Origin: Gordonia sp. (in: high G+C Gram-positive bacteria)
GTDB taxonomy: Bacteria > Actinomycetota > Actinomycetes > Mycobacteriales > Mycobacteriaceae
Assembly: GCF_012515855.1 (NCBI RefSeq)
Contig: NZ_JAAYXO010000107.1
Location: forward strand, 1-45,078
Length of the DNA stretch: 45,078 nucleotides
Direction: 5' to 3'
The notes under the pieces were generated by a model that saw only the letters and a program-made list of their open reading frames with translations, did no database searches and was not told the origin of the DNA. Made by a program: the position numbers and the translations under genes. Shown piece after piece: positions 29,756 to 38,145 of this stretch. Each line of letters begins with the position of its first letter. Within the stretch, counting starts at the first letter, position 1.

Positions 29756-31080
29756 TCGACAGTCGGTGCCGGGTCGGTGACGGCCGACAGCGACGCGGTG
29801 AGGTAGTCGTCTTCGGCGCTGTTGCCGCGCAACTCCAGGGCCGCCCGGTACGCCTCGGCGGCGGCCGCGGCGTCGCCCAGTTCGACCAGGGTGATGGCGC
29901 GCGCGACGTGGTACGGCCGATAGCGGGCCAGTGAGGTCTCCGCGAGGTCGTCGAGCATGCGCAGGCCGTGGTCGGCACCGAACGCGCGGCCCTCGGCGAC
30001 GGCACGGCCGAGCTTCACCACCGGTCCGGCGTCGACGGCCTCCAACAATCGGTAGAGCACGGCGATCTGTTCCCAGTCGGTGCGCTCCACATCCGGACCC
30101 TCGGCGTGGACCGCGGCGATCGCCGCCTGAATCGCGTACGGCCCGGCCTCGGGTGAGCCGGCCGCCCGTTCGGCGAGCCGGAGTCCCTCGGCGATCATCG
30201 CTGCGTCCCACAGCCTGCGGTCTTGGTCGGCGAGCGGTACGGGCCGATCGCCGTCGATGCGGGCCGGTCGTCGTGCTTGGGTCAGCACCAGCAGCGCCAG
30301 CAGCCCGATGGTTTCGGCGCGCGGAAGCAGGCGCGCCAGCAGTCGTGCCAAGCGAACGGCCTCTGCGGTGAGGTCGTCGCGCACGTGCGCGGCGCCGGAC
30401 GATCGAGCGAATCCTTCCGCGTACAGGAGGTAGACCACGCGCAGGACCCCGGCGGATCGTTCGGGGAGGTCGTCGGCGGTCGGGGGAGTGAACGGCACGC
30501 CTAGCGTCGAGAGTCGCTTCTTAGCCCGGACGATCCGCTGCTGCATGGTCGGGACCGGCACCAGCAGCGCGTGCGCGACCTCGGCGGTCGTCAAGCCCGC
30601 GACGAACCGCAGGGTCAGGGCGATGCGGTCTTCGGGTGTCAGGGTCGGATGGGCACAGGCGAAGAACATCCCTAGCCGGTCGTCGAGCAGAGTCTCGTCG
30701 GCCCGGTCGGCGGGGTCGGCGAACCCGGTCGGCTGCGGGTCGCGCTCGGACTCGAGGTGCAGTCTCGCCAGTTTCTCGTGCAGGACCTGCTGACGACGGA
30801 TCACATCGAGCGCCTTGCGCTTGGCGGTGGTGGTCAGCCAAGCCTCCGTCGAGTCGGGTATCCCGGATTCCGGCCAGGTGACGAGGGCCTGCGCGAGCGC
30901 CTCCTGCAAGGCGTCCTCGGCGAGGTCGAGGTCGCCGAAACGGCCGGTCAGCCGGGCGATCAGTCGAGAACGCAGCTCGCGGTCGACATTCGCCACCGCC
31001 CGACGAGCCGCAGCGTCACGGTCCGCAGCGTCACGGTCCGCAGCGTCACGGGCCGTCGGGCGGCGGGATGATCCGGTCAC
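29752..31080 (-). CDS. ECF42-type sigma factor with C-terminal TPR-like extension (DUF6596)
   Basis: 442 residues. Region 2 lies at about 36-100 (RLIARLTGRFGDLDLAEDALQEALAQAL, WLTTTAKRKALDVIRR) and region 4 at 130-192 (LTPEDRIALTLRFVAGLTTAEVAHALLVPVPTMQQR). The remaining 240 residues, LRVVYLLYAEGFARS onward, form the helical extension typical of ECF42 factors, where it replaces an anti-sigma in control. ECF42 genes are characteristically next to DGPF/YCII genes, and one is 3 bases upstream here. GTG at 31080 was chosen for its spacing; residues 11-25 are DAADR repeats coded by a 15-base tandem repeat, and a later start after them is possible. Confidence 0.88.
   Translation of the reverse strand: MTGSSRRPTARDAADRDAADRDAAARRAVANVDRELRSRLIARLTGRFGDLDLAEDALQEALAQALVTWPESGIPDSTEAWLTTTAKRKALDVIRRQQVLHEKLARLHLESERDPQPTGFADPADRADETLLDDRLGMFFACAHPTLTPEDRIALTLRFVAGLTTAEVAHALLVPVPTMQQRIVRAKKRLSTLGVPFTPPTADDLPERSAGVLRVVYLLYAEGFARSSGAAHVRDDLTAEAVRLARLLARLLPRAETIGLLALLVLTQARRPARIDGDRPVPLADQDRRLWDAAMIAEGLRLAERAAGSPEAGPYAIQAAIAAVHAEGPDVERTDWEQIAVLYRLLEAVDAGPVVKLGRAVAEGRAFGADHGLRMLDDLAETSLARYRPYHVARAITLVELGDAAAAAEAYRAALELRGNSAEDDYLTASLSAVTDPAPTVD
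31010..31054 (-). repeat. 15-base tandem repeat, three copies
   Basis: GCAGCGTCACGGTCC occurs twice in a row and then once with one change (GCAGCGTCACGGGCC). The unit is a multiple of three and codes for a DAADR-type pentapeptide repeat at the start of the sigma factor, so copy-number change would keep the frame. Confidence 0.85.
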
Positions 31081-31083
31081 GAC

Positions 31084-31428
31084 TCAGTACGGGGCCAGCG
31101 GACGGATCTCGACGTGTCCGCCCGGAGCGGACCCCGGGCTGCGGCGAGCCCACGCGATCGCTTCATCGACGTTCGCGACCTCGATGATGTAGCCGCCGCC
31201 GACGAACTCCTGGACTTCGGCGAATGGTCCCGAGGATGCGACGACGCGCTCGCCGGCCTCGTCGGTGTGGACGATCACACGCTCGTCCTCAAGGGCGAAG
31301 GAACTGACGACGACGCCCGCGTCGGTGATCTCCTTGTCGAAGGCGAAGAAATCCTCGGGGCTCGCGCCGCCGTCCTCGCCGCAGGCGGGGTCGTTGACGT
31401 GGCCCATCAGCAGCAGTGCGTATTTCAT
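31084..31428 (-). CDS. DGPF/YCII-domain protein paired with the ECF42 sigma factor
   Basis: A small alpha-beta-barrel protein of 114 residues: MKYALLLMGHVNDPAC at the start, FFAFDKEITDAG, and SGPFAEVQEFVGGGYIIEVANVDEAIAWARRSP, in which SGPFAE takes the place of the DGPF motif of this family (here Ser for Asp). Family members are associated with ECF42 sigma factors, probably as the regulon's main target, but their biochemical function is unknown. ATG at 31428 has GGGAG 7 bases upstream; the frame is open 12 codons further without support. It is the first gene of the pair, so its upstream region (31429-31541) should hold the sigma-dependent promoter. Confidence 0.85.
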   Translation of the reverse strand: MKYALLLMGHVNDPACGEDGGASPEDFFAFDKEITDAGVVVSSFALEDERVIVHTDEAGERVVASSGPFAEVQEFVGGGYIIEVANVDEAIAWARRSPGSAPGGHVEIRPLAPY

Positions 31429-31541
31429 GGCATCTCCCAGTGGTGTCGTTTCGAGCGGTGTCATGCCGAGCTGAACTGCCCGACACCATGGTGACGTATG
31501 GGAGCCTGCCAGATCGACAGCTCGGCGAGGCGCAGTGACTC

Positions 31542-34346
31542 CTACGCTTTCGCCAGCAGATTCCTCAGCACGTACTGCAGAATGCCGTCGTTGAGGTAGT
31601 ACGCGGCCTCGGCCGGGGTGTCGATCCGCACCTTGGCGCCGAACTCCCGCGTCTGGCCACCGGATTCGACGGTCACCGTCACCTCGTCGGCAACGCCGTC
31701 GCCGTCGGCGATGCCGGAGACGGAGTAGACCTCGTCGCCGATCAGATCCAGCGATTCGGCGGAGTCGCCGTCCTGGAACTGCAACGGCAGCACGCCCATG
31801 CCGATCAGATTAGATCGGTGGATCCGCTCGTACGACTCCGCGATCACCGCGCGGACGCCCAGCAGTCGGGTGCCCTTGGCCGCCCAGTCGCGCGACGACC
31901 CGGATCCGTAATCCTTGCCCGCGAGGACGACCAGCGGGACTGCGTCCTTCTGGTAGGCAACGGAGGCGTCGTAGATAGTCATCTGCTCGCCGTCGGGCCA
32001 GTGCTTGGTGACGCCGCCCTCGACGCCCGGAACCAGCTGGTTGCGCAGTCGGACGTTGGCGAAGGTGCCTCGGATCATCACGTGATGATTGCCGCGCCGC
32101 GACCCGTACGAGTTGAAGTCCGCGCGCTCGATGCCGTTCTCGGTGAGATAGCGGCCCGCGGGGCCGTCGAGCTTGATGGCACCGGCGGGGGAGATGTGGT
32201 CGGTGGTGACCGAGTCGCCCAGCTTGGCGAGGACGCGGGCACCGCTGATATCGGTGATCGGTTGCGGTTCGCGAGTCATGCCGTCGAAGAACGGCGGCCG
32301 CTGGATGTACGTGGACGTCTCGTCCCAGTCGTAGACATCGCCGTCCGGGATGCTCATGCTGCGCCAGTTTCCGTCGCCGGCATACACGTCCGAGTAACCC
32401 TTGGTGAACATCCCGGCTTCGACGTTCTCGTCGACAGCCTTCTGAATGTCCTCCTCCGACGGCCAGATGTCGCGGAGGTACACCGGGTCGCCGTCGTCGT
32501 TCGCGTTCAGCGGCTCGGTGAGCAGATCGGTGTGCATGCTGCCTGCGAGGGCATACGCGATCACCAACGGCGGTGAGGCGAGGAAGTTCATCCGCACCTC
32601 CGGGTGGATGCGTCCCTCGAAGTTCCGGTTGCCCGACAGGACGGCCGAGACGTTCAGATCGTTCTCACCGATTGCGCCGCTCACCTCCGGGATCAACGGA
32701 CCGGAGTTGCCGATACACGTGGTGCAGCCGTATCCGACCAGATGGAAGCCGAGCTGATCGAGGTAGGGCGTCAACCCCGAACGGTCGAAGTAGTCGGTCA
32801 CCGCGCGTGAGCCGGGAGCGAGCGTGGTCTTGACCCACGGTCGGGTCCGCAGCCCCTTCTCGACGGCGTTCTTGGCCAGCAGCGCCGCGGCGAGCATGAC
32901 CGCCGGGTTGGACGTGTTGGTGCACGAGGTGATCGCGGCGATGACGACGTCGCCGTGGTCGATGATGGCGTCCCGTCCGTCGATCGAGACCTCGACCGGA
33001 TCGCTCGGCCATCCGAGCTTCTCGTTGGCGGTCAGCTGGTCGGCGGTGATGTGGCGTGGCGGAGCATCGTGTCCGGCCAGCGATCCCGGAGCGATCGGGT
33101 CGCTGGCCGGGAACGACGCGGCGGAGGCGCTGTCGACGCCGCCGGGGGTGCGTGATCCGACCTGATCGCCGAACAAGCCGAGCACGGTGCGCGGTGCGTC
33201 GCCGAGCGGGATGCGGTCCTGCGGACGGCTCGGTCCGGCGATCGACGCCTCGACGGTCGACAGATCGAGGTCGACGATGCGGGAGAAGTCGGGCACGTGA
33301 TCCGGGTCGTGCCACAGCCCTTGGAGTTTGGCGTAGGCCTCGACCAGAGCGATCTGCTGATCGGCCCGGCCGGTCAATCGCAAGTAGTCGAGCGTGACGT
33401 CGTCGATGGGGAACATCGTTGCGGTGGAGCCGTACTCGGGGCTCATGTTGCCGATGGTCGCGCGCGTGGCCAGTGGCACATGCTGGACGCTGGGGCCGAA
33501 GAACTCGACGAACTTGCCGACCACCCCGATGCTGCGAAGCAGTTCCGCGACAGTGAGGACCAGATCCGTGGCGGTAGTGCCGTCGGTGAGTTCGCCGTTC
33601 AGTCGGACCCCGATCACCTGGGGGATCAGCATGCTGATCGGCTGGCCGAGCATCGCCGCCTCGGCCTCGATCCCTCCGACACCCCAGCCCAGCACGCCGA
33701 GTCCGTTGACCATGGGGGTGTGCGAGTCGGTGCCGACCAGCGTGTCCGGGTAGGCCTGCGTGACACCGTCGCGCTCGCGCGTGAACGTGACGCGGGAGAG
33801 GTACTCCAGGTTCACCTGGTGACAGATGCCGGTGTCGGGCGGCACCACGAGGAAGTCGTCGAAGGCCTGTTGCCCCCAGCGGAGCAGTTGGTAGCGCTCC
33901 TTGTTCCGTTCGAACTCCAGTTGCGAGTTGATGCCGAAGGCCTCGGCGCTGGCGAAGGCCTCGGCGATCACCGAATGGTCGATGACCAGCTCCGCCGGGA
34001 TCTGCGGGTTGATCTTCGCCGGCGGACCGCCGAGCTCGGTCATCGCATCGCGCATGGCCACCAGATCGACCACACACGGGACGCCGGTGAAGTCCTGCAT
34101 CAGCACGCGTGCCGGCGTGTACTGGATCTCCGGGTTCTGTTCCGATGTCGGATCCCAGTCGCGCACGGCTTCGACCTGAGCGGCGGTGACGACCGTGCCG
34201 TCCTCGTTTCGGAGGAGATTCTCGAGCAGGACTTTCAGACTGTAGGGGAGCCGAGCCGAGCCGACGATTCGATCGATCCGATGGACTTCGTACCTCGTGC
34301 CGCCGACGTCGAGTTGGTCCCGGCTCGCAAAGCTGTTCGTCGTCAT
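31542..34346 (-). CDS. acnA: Aconitate hydratase A
   Basis: It interconverts citrate and isocitrate through a [4Fe-4S] cluster; together with the isocitrate dehydrogenase gene nearby it provides successive steps of the citric acid cycle. 934 residues, the AcnA/IRP1 size. Cluster ligands are the Cys of [13 protein letters not shown] and the pair in [13 protein letters not shown]. Other landmarks are [25 protein letters not shown]-type [22 protein letters not shown]-like regions, and the swivel-domain [13 protein letters not shown]-like [15 protein letters not shown] and [18 protein letters not shown] at 34346 has GGAG 8 bases upstream; the frame upstream to 34403 is not conserved. It ends with TAG. 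Two large hairpins lie upstream. Confidence 0.95.
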   Translation of the reverse strand: MTTNSFASRDQLDVGGTRYEVHRIDRIVGSARLPYSLKVLLENLLRNEDGTVVTAAQVEAVRDWDPTSEQNPEIQYTPARVLMQDFTGVPCVVDLVAMRDAMTELGGPPAKINPQIPAELVIDHSVIAEAFASAEAFGINSQLEFERNKERYQLLRWGQQAFDDFLVVPPDTGICHQVNLEYLSRVTFTRERDGVTQAYPDTLVGTDSHTPMVNGLGVLGWGVGGIEAEAAMLGQPISMLIPQVIGVRLNGELTDGTTATDLVLTVAELLRSIGVVGKFVEFFGPSVQHVPLATRATIGNMSPEYGSTATMFPIDDVTLDYLRLTGRADQQIALVEAYAKLQGLWHDPDHVPDFSRIVDLDLSTVEASIAGPSRPQDRIPLGDAPRTVLGLFGDQVGSRTPGGVDSASAASFPASDPIAPGSLAGHDAPPRHITADQLTANEKLGWPSDPVEVSIDGRDAIIDHGDVVIAAITSCTNTSNPAVMLAAALLAKNAVEKGLRTRPWVKTTLAPGSRAVTDYFDRSGLTPYLDQLGFHLVGYGCTTCIGNSGPLIPEVSGAIGENDLNVSAVLSGNRNFEGRIHPEVRMNFLASPPLVIAYALAGSMHTDLLTEPLNANDDGDPVYLRDIWPSEEDIQKAVDENVEAGMFTKGYSDVYAGDGNWRSMSIPDGDVYDWDETSTYIQRPPFFDGMTREPQPITDISGARVLAKLGDSVTTDHISPAGAIKLDGPAGRYLTENGIERADFNSYGSRRGNHHVMIRGTFANVRLRNQLVPGVEGGVTKHWPDGEQMTIYDASVAYQKDAVPLVVLAGKDYGSGSSRDWAAKGTRLLGVRAVIAESYERIHRSNLIGMGVLPLQFQDGDSAESLDLIGDEVYSVSGIADGDGVADEVTVTVESGGQTREFGAKVRIDTPAEAAYYLNDGILQYVLRNLLAKA

Positions 34347-34479
34347 TTGATCTTCTCCACCTTCCGCGTTTCGCACGGCGCGAGGTCGGGTCGTGCGAGG
34401 CATCCGACTACATCCGACGCTACGCGGGAAGATTGGAAAGGGGCCGGGTTCCGGCGTCTCGGCCTACTGGTGGCCGTTA

Positions 34480-34539
34480 CGCACCACGTCTGTCTTCCGC
34501 ACTTGGTCGCGACTGAGTGCGGAAGACCGAAATGGTGCG
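34480..34539. repeat. Long interrupted stem-loop upstream of aconitase
   Basis: An outer stem CGCACCA (34480-34486) pairs with TGGTGCG (34533-34539); an inner 12-base stem GTCTTCCGCACT (34492-34503) pairs with AGTGCGGAAGAC (34516-34527). The top loop contains the self-complementary GTCGCGAC. Such a nested palindrome may be a structured RNA, a protein-binding palindrome or part of a small mobile palindromic element. Confidence 0.7.
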
Positions 34540-34546
34540 AGATGGA

Positions 34547-34586
34547 AACAGTGCGCGGTCTGCGTTTCCGCAGACCGCGCACTGTT
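34547..34586. terminator. Perfect 18-base hairpin at the edge of the island
   Basis: AACAGTGCGCGGTCTGCG (34547-34564) pairs perfectly with CGCAGACCGCGCACTGTT (34569-34586) around the loop TTTC. It lies 200 bases upstream of aconitase and would stop minus-strand transcription coming from the island. It could equally be a non-terminator structure; with the stem-loop at 34480 it forms a tandem pair. Confidence 0.65.
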
Positions 34587-34720
34587 CTTCGGGGTGACTG
34601 AGTAGCACGTTTGGCAACTCCGCCCCCAAGACGAAAACCCTGGTCAACCGCCTGGACCGTGGGGTCTACGCGGTCTCGCGACGGCCCGCGAGTGCCGCTC
34701 CGAGGGACGACCGCGGCCCC

Positions 34721-35059
34721 GTGGTGAGGACTGTCGAGACGGCTCAAACTTTTCTCACCGCCGCCGAGGTGGACGCGCTCGTCGGCGACTACCTGGCCGG
34801 GATGGGCGTGAAGGCTCTCGCTGAGAGGTACGGCATCCACCGCGCCACGGTGTTCTCCCACCTTCGCCGCCGTAACGTCCCAAGCCGCCGACCGGGGCTG
34901 GGTATCGACGAGAAGGCAGAGGCTGTGCGCCTGGCGCGAGCGGGCGTCTCGATGCGGGCGATCGGGCGCCGGATGGGTGTGGACCGCAAGGCCGTGCGGT
35001 CGGCGCTGGTCGACGCCGGCGTCATCATGGACGTCGGGCCGAGAACTACTGATCGGTGA
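34721..35059 (+). CDS. Small helix-turn-helix protein, possibly the C-terminal part of a recombinase
   Basis: 112 residues with two HTH-like segments: VDALVGDYLAGMGVKALAERYGIHRATVFSHLRRRNVP (as MGVKALAERYGIHRATVFSHL) and EAVRLARAGVSMRAIGRRMGVDRKAVRSALVDAGV (as AGVSMRAIGRRMGVDRKAVRS). Paired HTHs of this type occur at the end of large serine recombinases. The same frame remains open upstream to 34598, reading STFGNSAPKTKTLVNRLDRGV, with a stop (TGA 34595-34597) before it and no ATG, so this may be a gene cut at the island's edge and now reading from an internal GTG. A free-standing regulator is the alternative. Confidence 0.55.
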   Translation: MVRTVETAQTFLTAAEVDALVGDYLAGMGVKALAERYGIHRATVFSHLRRRNVPSRRPGLGIDEKAEAVRLARAGVSMRAIGRRMGVDRKAVRSALVDAGVIMDVGPRTTDR

Positions 35060-35084
35060 CACGCAGGACATGGGGACCCAGGGG

Positions 35085-37667
35085 TCAGGACAACTCGGGG
35101 AATGCTTCGTACTTGTGTCGCCGGTTGTCGAATGCCGGCTTGGTTCCTTCAAGGACGTTGAGAGCGAACTTCGCAACGTCGAGTTCAGCGATGCTCCCAC
35201 TGTTTACGGTGAAGCGTCGATCGTTCATTTGGCAGTGCACGATCTGGTCGGCATCGCCGACGACGGCGAGGTTGGCGTTGTGAGTGACGACGATCGTCTG
35301 TCGGCGTCCTGCGGCTTCATGAATCGCTGGCACGAGCTTGGATGTGATGGTCTCGTTGTCCAGGTTCTCTTCGGGTTGGTCCAGCAGCAACGGAGTGGTT
35401 CTCCGGTCCACGACAAGGTAGAACAGCGCGAGCACAAGGCCACGCTGTCCGGGTGACAGCTGAGAGAGCGGAAGCCCATCACCGGTGAGACCGAACCGGA
35501 CCTCCAGCCAGGACAGGTCGAACCTGCTCATGAGGAAGTCGTCGATGGTTGTGTTGTTGCGAAGTGCGGTTGCTGGGTTCCGGTACTCGCCGCCGGCCTC
35601 TCCTCGTTCATGCTCCAGACGGTCGAATGCCTCTCGAAGTTGGGTCGCGAGCTGATCCCAGCTCGTGTCCTCGACACGCTGTGGCAACTCTATGAGCCAG
35701 TCGGAGAACTCCCCATTCTTGCGGCCGTCTAGGCCGGCTGCGACACTCCTCCATGCTGGGAGGATGCGTAGTTCAGCGTTGAACTCAAGTCCCGCGTTCT
35801 TGACTACATCAGACTGTGCGATGAATGTGGATGCCGGAGCGTACAGACTCTCAACCGCGTGTAATTGCGCTTCTAGAGCCTCGTGGACTCGACGTGAGCA
35901 AAGCATGATCTCGTCACGAAGCTCAGACATCTTGGTTGGCGCTTCATCGATACGCCGCAGCAAGGATGAGAGTCCAGCATGAGACTCTTCATCATCCTCG
36001 TCTCCGACGAGCGCCGTCACCCGTTCCTCTGATTGGAGGACGCGTTGTCGAGCGCGTTCACGTGCGCTGTCGGCTGCAGCGAGTGCATCTGCGTTCTCGC
36101 GCCTTGCCTTCTCCTGAACTTCGAGGTCTTGATCAACCTGATCGCGCTCGCGCTTCAGGGCGGCCAGTGACTCTTCCTCCTTTGTGAGCCATGTCTGATA
36201 TCTCCCGGCGTTGACTGTCAGTTGGAGGTAGGGGCTCCCGGTCCCTCCATCGTCGAGAAGTGCCTCGGCCTCGCTGTTCAGCGTGGCAACGTCGGCCTGA
36301 ATCGCTTCGGCCCGGTGTGCGATCGCTTCCATCCCGCCCAGCCGTTGGCGGGACTTGGCCTGTTGCTGTTCGTTGGCACTTCGGCGGGTCGTCAGTTCTG
36401 ACCGCGAGGTCTCGATCTCCTCGGAGCGCTGCATCAGCGCAGTGAGGTGCCCGTCATCCTTGCTTGCAGTGTCGATCTCAGCGAGCGCAGCTCTCGCCGT
36501 TTCGAGATCCTTCTTCGCCGCGTCGATATCAGCCTGCTTGAAGTCCAGACGACTCTGGACTTCGGATGCTTGATTGCTTGCTCGGAAGGCAGCGATTGCA
36601 ACATAGCCACGCACCGCAGTCCGTAGTTCTGCGCGGAGTCTCGTCAGGTCGTCTTGGGAGGTTCGAGTCTTCTGAGTCAGGAGTGCGTCGAAGGTCTTCT
36701 CGCCAGCGCGTTCATCCTCGGGGATGTGAGTGAAGAGAACCGTACGAAGCTCGCGTTCAAACTCGTCGGCGTCGTCTGCCGCCGGGTCAAGGTTGCACAC
36801 TCGCTCGACGAACATCTGTGGCAGGTATTCGACCAGGACGGGAGCCGCATTGTCGTGTGGTTGATTCAGTTGGGCCTGCCGTGCAGTGCCCGTGGCCCAA
36901 ATGATCTCCGCGCGATACTCCCTGGCGACCTTCTGATTCTGTGCGCTGAGGAACCGAGTGGGGCTTAGGAAGGCGAACTCGCTACTGCGTGATGAGTTTC
37001 CGCCCAGGGCGATGCAGTCGAGGAGTGCGGACTTACCTTGGCCCTTGTTCCCGACTACTGCCACGAATCCTGAGTTGAGCGGGAGGTCGTGGCTGAAGAG
37101 GTCGCGATCCTCATTTTCGGAGCCGACTCGGATTCTCTCGATGAACCGCTCCGGATTCTTCCGCATTCTTGCGAGCGCGGGCGGTTCTAGTCCAACGAAG
37201 ACCCGGCGATCAAACTCTTCAATCGCGTAGGCAAGGCCGGCAAGGGTTGGAGTCGTGTTGAGCCAGGTCTGGCAGGCTCCGAGGCGCATGTGTTGATCGG
37301 AGCCTGAGAAGTGATGCGCGTCGCTACAGTCCAAGAGTTGGTGGGTGACGTTGCTGTTGCGGAGGTCTTCCACGTCTGCCTGCCACCGGGTCGTGTCCTC
37401 GTACGCGGTGAAGATGAACTGAGCCGAGTTGATGACGTTCTTCTTTGCGGCAATTGATTGGTCATTCCACTTGATATCGCGCCACTCGGTCTTGCCGATC
37501 CCGATGAGCGCACGACCTTTGAAGTACGAGCCGGCGAGTATCGCCTGAACGTCATCAAGCCCGACATTCAGGTTGTTGAACCCCTCTCGGAGGTCCGAAT
37601 CGTAGTTCGACAGGTGCTCGGCCGGGACAGATTCCTTGATTCTGTGGCCGAGGTCGGTCAGAGAGTC
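35085..37667 (-). pseudogene. TrlF-like PHP-domain/ABC-type ATPase, 5'-truncated
   Basis: From the GTG at 37373 there are 762 residues, and the frame continues 98 codons further upstream to a stop at 37668-37670. The upstream codons read like real protein (GRALIGIGKTEWRDIKWNDQ), so the gene lost its 5' end. Segments in order: PHP-like metal-site remnant LLDCSDAHHFSGSD (about 13-26 of the 762), Walker A GNKGQGKS 108-115, a long coiled coil of about 300 residues, signature LSPGQRG, Walker B PLLLDQPEENLDNE, and switch THNAN. TrlF/RloC-like proteins are SMC-type ATPases; related members act in phage defence, though this protein's role is inference. GC content is visibly lower than its neighbours, a sign of transfer. 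Confidence 0.7.
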
Positions 37668-37670
37668 TCA
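37655..37670. other. Head-to-head breakpoint between truncated trlF-like and SCO6880-type genes
   Basis: Protein-like sequence of the minus-strand gene runs up to about 37667, and that of the plus-strand gene is recognisable from about 37663 (RESHHAVLWVSEWP). Each lacks its 5' part, and the two cut ends meet within a few bases. This is a recombination or deletion joint; no insertion sequence or repeat marks it. Confidence 0.65.
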
Positions 37671-38124
37671 CCACGCGGTGCTCTGGGTCAGTGAGTGGCC
37701 GCGGTCGCTGGTGTATCCGGGGTTCTTGTCGCCGGTGCTGCTGTCCACCGGCATCCAGCGGTCGTTCTCGCTGATCTGCACCCCGATGCGCTCCGACCAG
37801 GCCGCCCGCGACATCCGCAAGAAGAAGGTTGAGCACATCTCTGACCAAGCCCAGCGCGCGAAGATCGGCCAGATCGAGGACGCCTCCCAGACCGCCGAGT
37901 ACCACGACGTGCTCCAGCAGGAAGCCGACCTCACCGCCGGGCACGGCATCCTGCGCTACACCGGCCTGATCGCCGTTTCCGCGCCCACCGTGGAGGAACT
38001 CGACGCGGCGGTCGCCGCCATTGAGCAAGCTGCGATCCAGGCATCTTGTGAGACCCGGCTCCTCGTCGGCCAGCAAGCCGCAGCGTTCACCGCCGCCGCG
38101 CTCCCGCTGTGCCGGCGGGTCTAA
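37660..38124 (+). pseudogene. SCO6880-family conjugation protein, C-terminal fragment
   Basis: About 153 residues matching the end of SCO6880-type proteins, which stand at the head of T4SS clusters in actinobacterial conjugative elements: SHHAVLWVSEWPRSLVYPGFLSPVL, TPMRSDQAARDIRKKK (a typical segment), QIEDASQTAEYHDVLQQEADLTAGHG, and CETRLLVGQQAAAFTAAALPLCRRV as a conserved end. The family is about 480-500 residues, so two-thirds is missing. No start codon with a ribosome site exists; the frame simply begins at the breakpoint. It is in the right place and direction relative to the VirB4-like gene, apart from the minus-strand gene inserted between them. Confidence 0.75.
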
Positions 38125-38145
38125 AACAAAGGGCGTGGGAGCTAC

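Larger units (their letters stand above)
34347..34595. other. Intergenic region upstream of aconitase (no gene seen)
   Basis: No credible protein or tRNA is found between the aconitase start and the first base of the island. An open frame of 70 codons on the plus strand (34393-34605) runs through the hairpins and has no family resemblance. The region should hold the aconitase promoter on the minus strand (34347 to about 34480) and two large stem-loops described separately. Together with the HTH gene's leader, the gene-free stretch is 374 bases. Confidence 0.6.

Noticed and set aside
31010-31054. Three-copy repeat as a CRISPR array
   Set aside because: The 15-base units are directly joined without spacers, and they code for a pentapeptide repeat in the sigma factor.
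34393-34605. A 70-codon plus-strand frame upstream of the island
   Set aside because: It runs through two strong hairpins, has no ribosome site and no family resemblance.
34347-34720. A tRNA gene as attachment site at the island's left edge
   Set aside because: No cloverleaf or T-loop pattern was found on either strand in this stretch.
37555-38076. A 173-codon minus-strand frame opposite the SCO6880 fragment
   Set aside because: It crosses the breakpoint and is antisense in composition; the plus-strand frame carries clear conserved segments.
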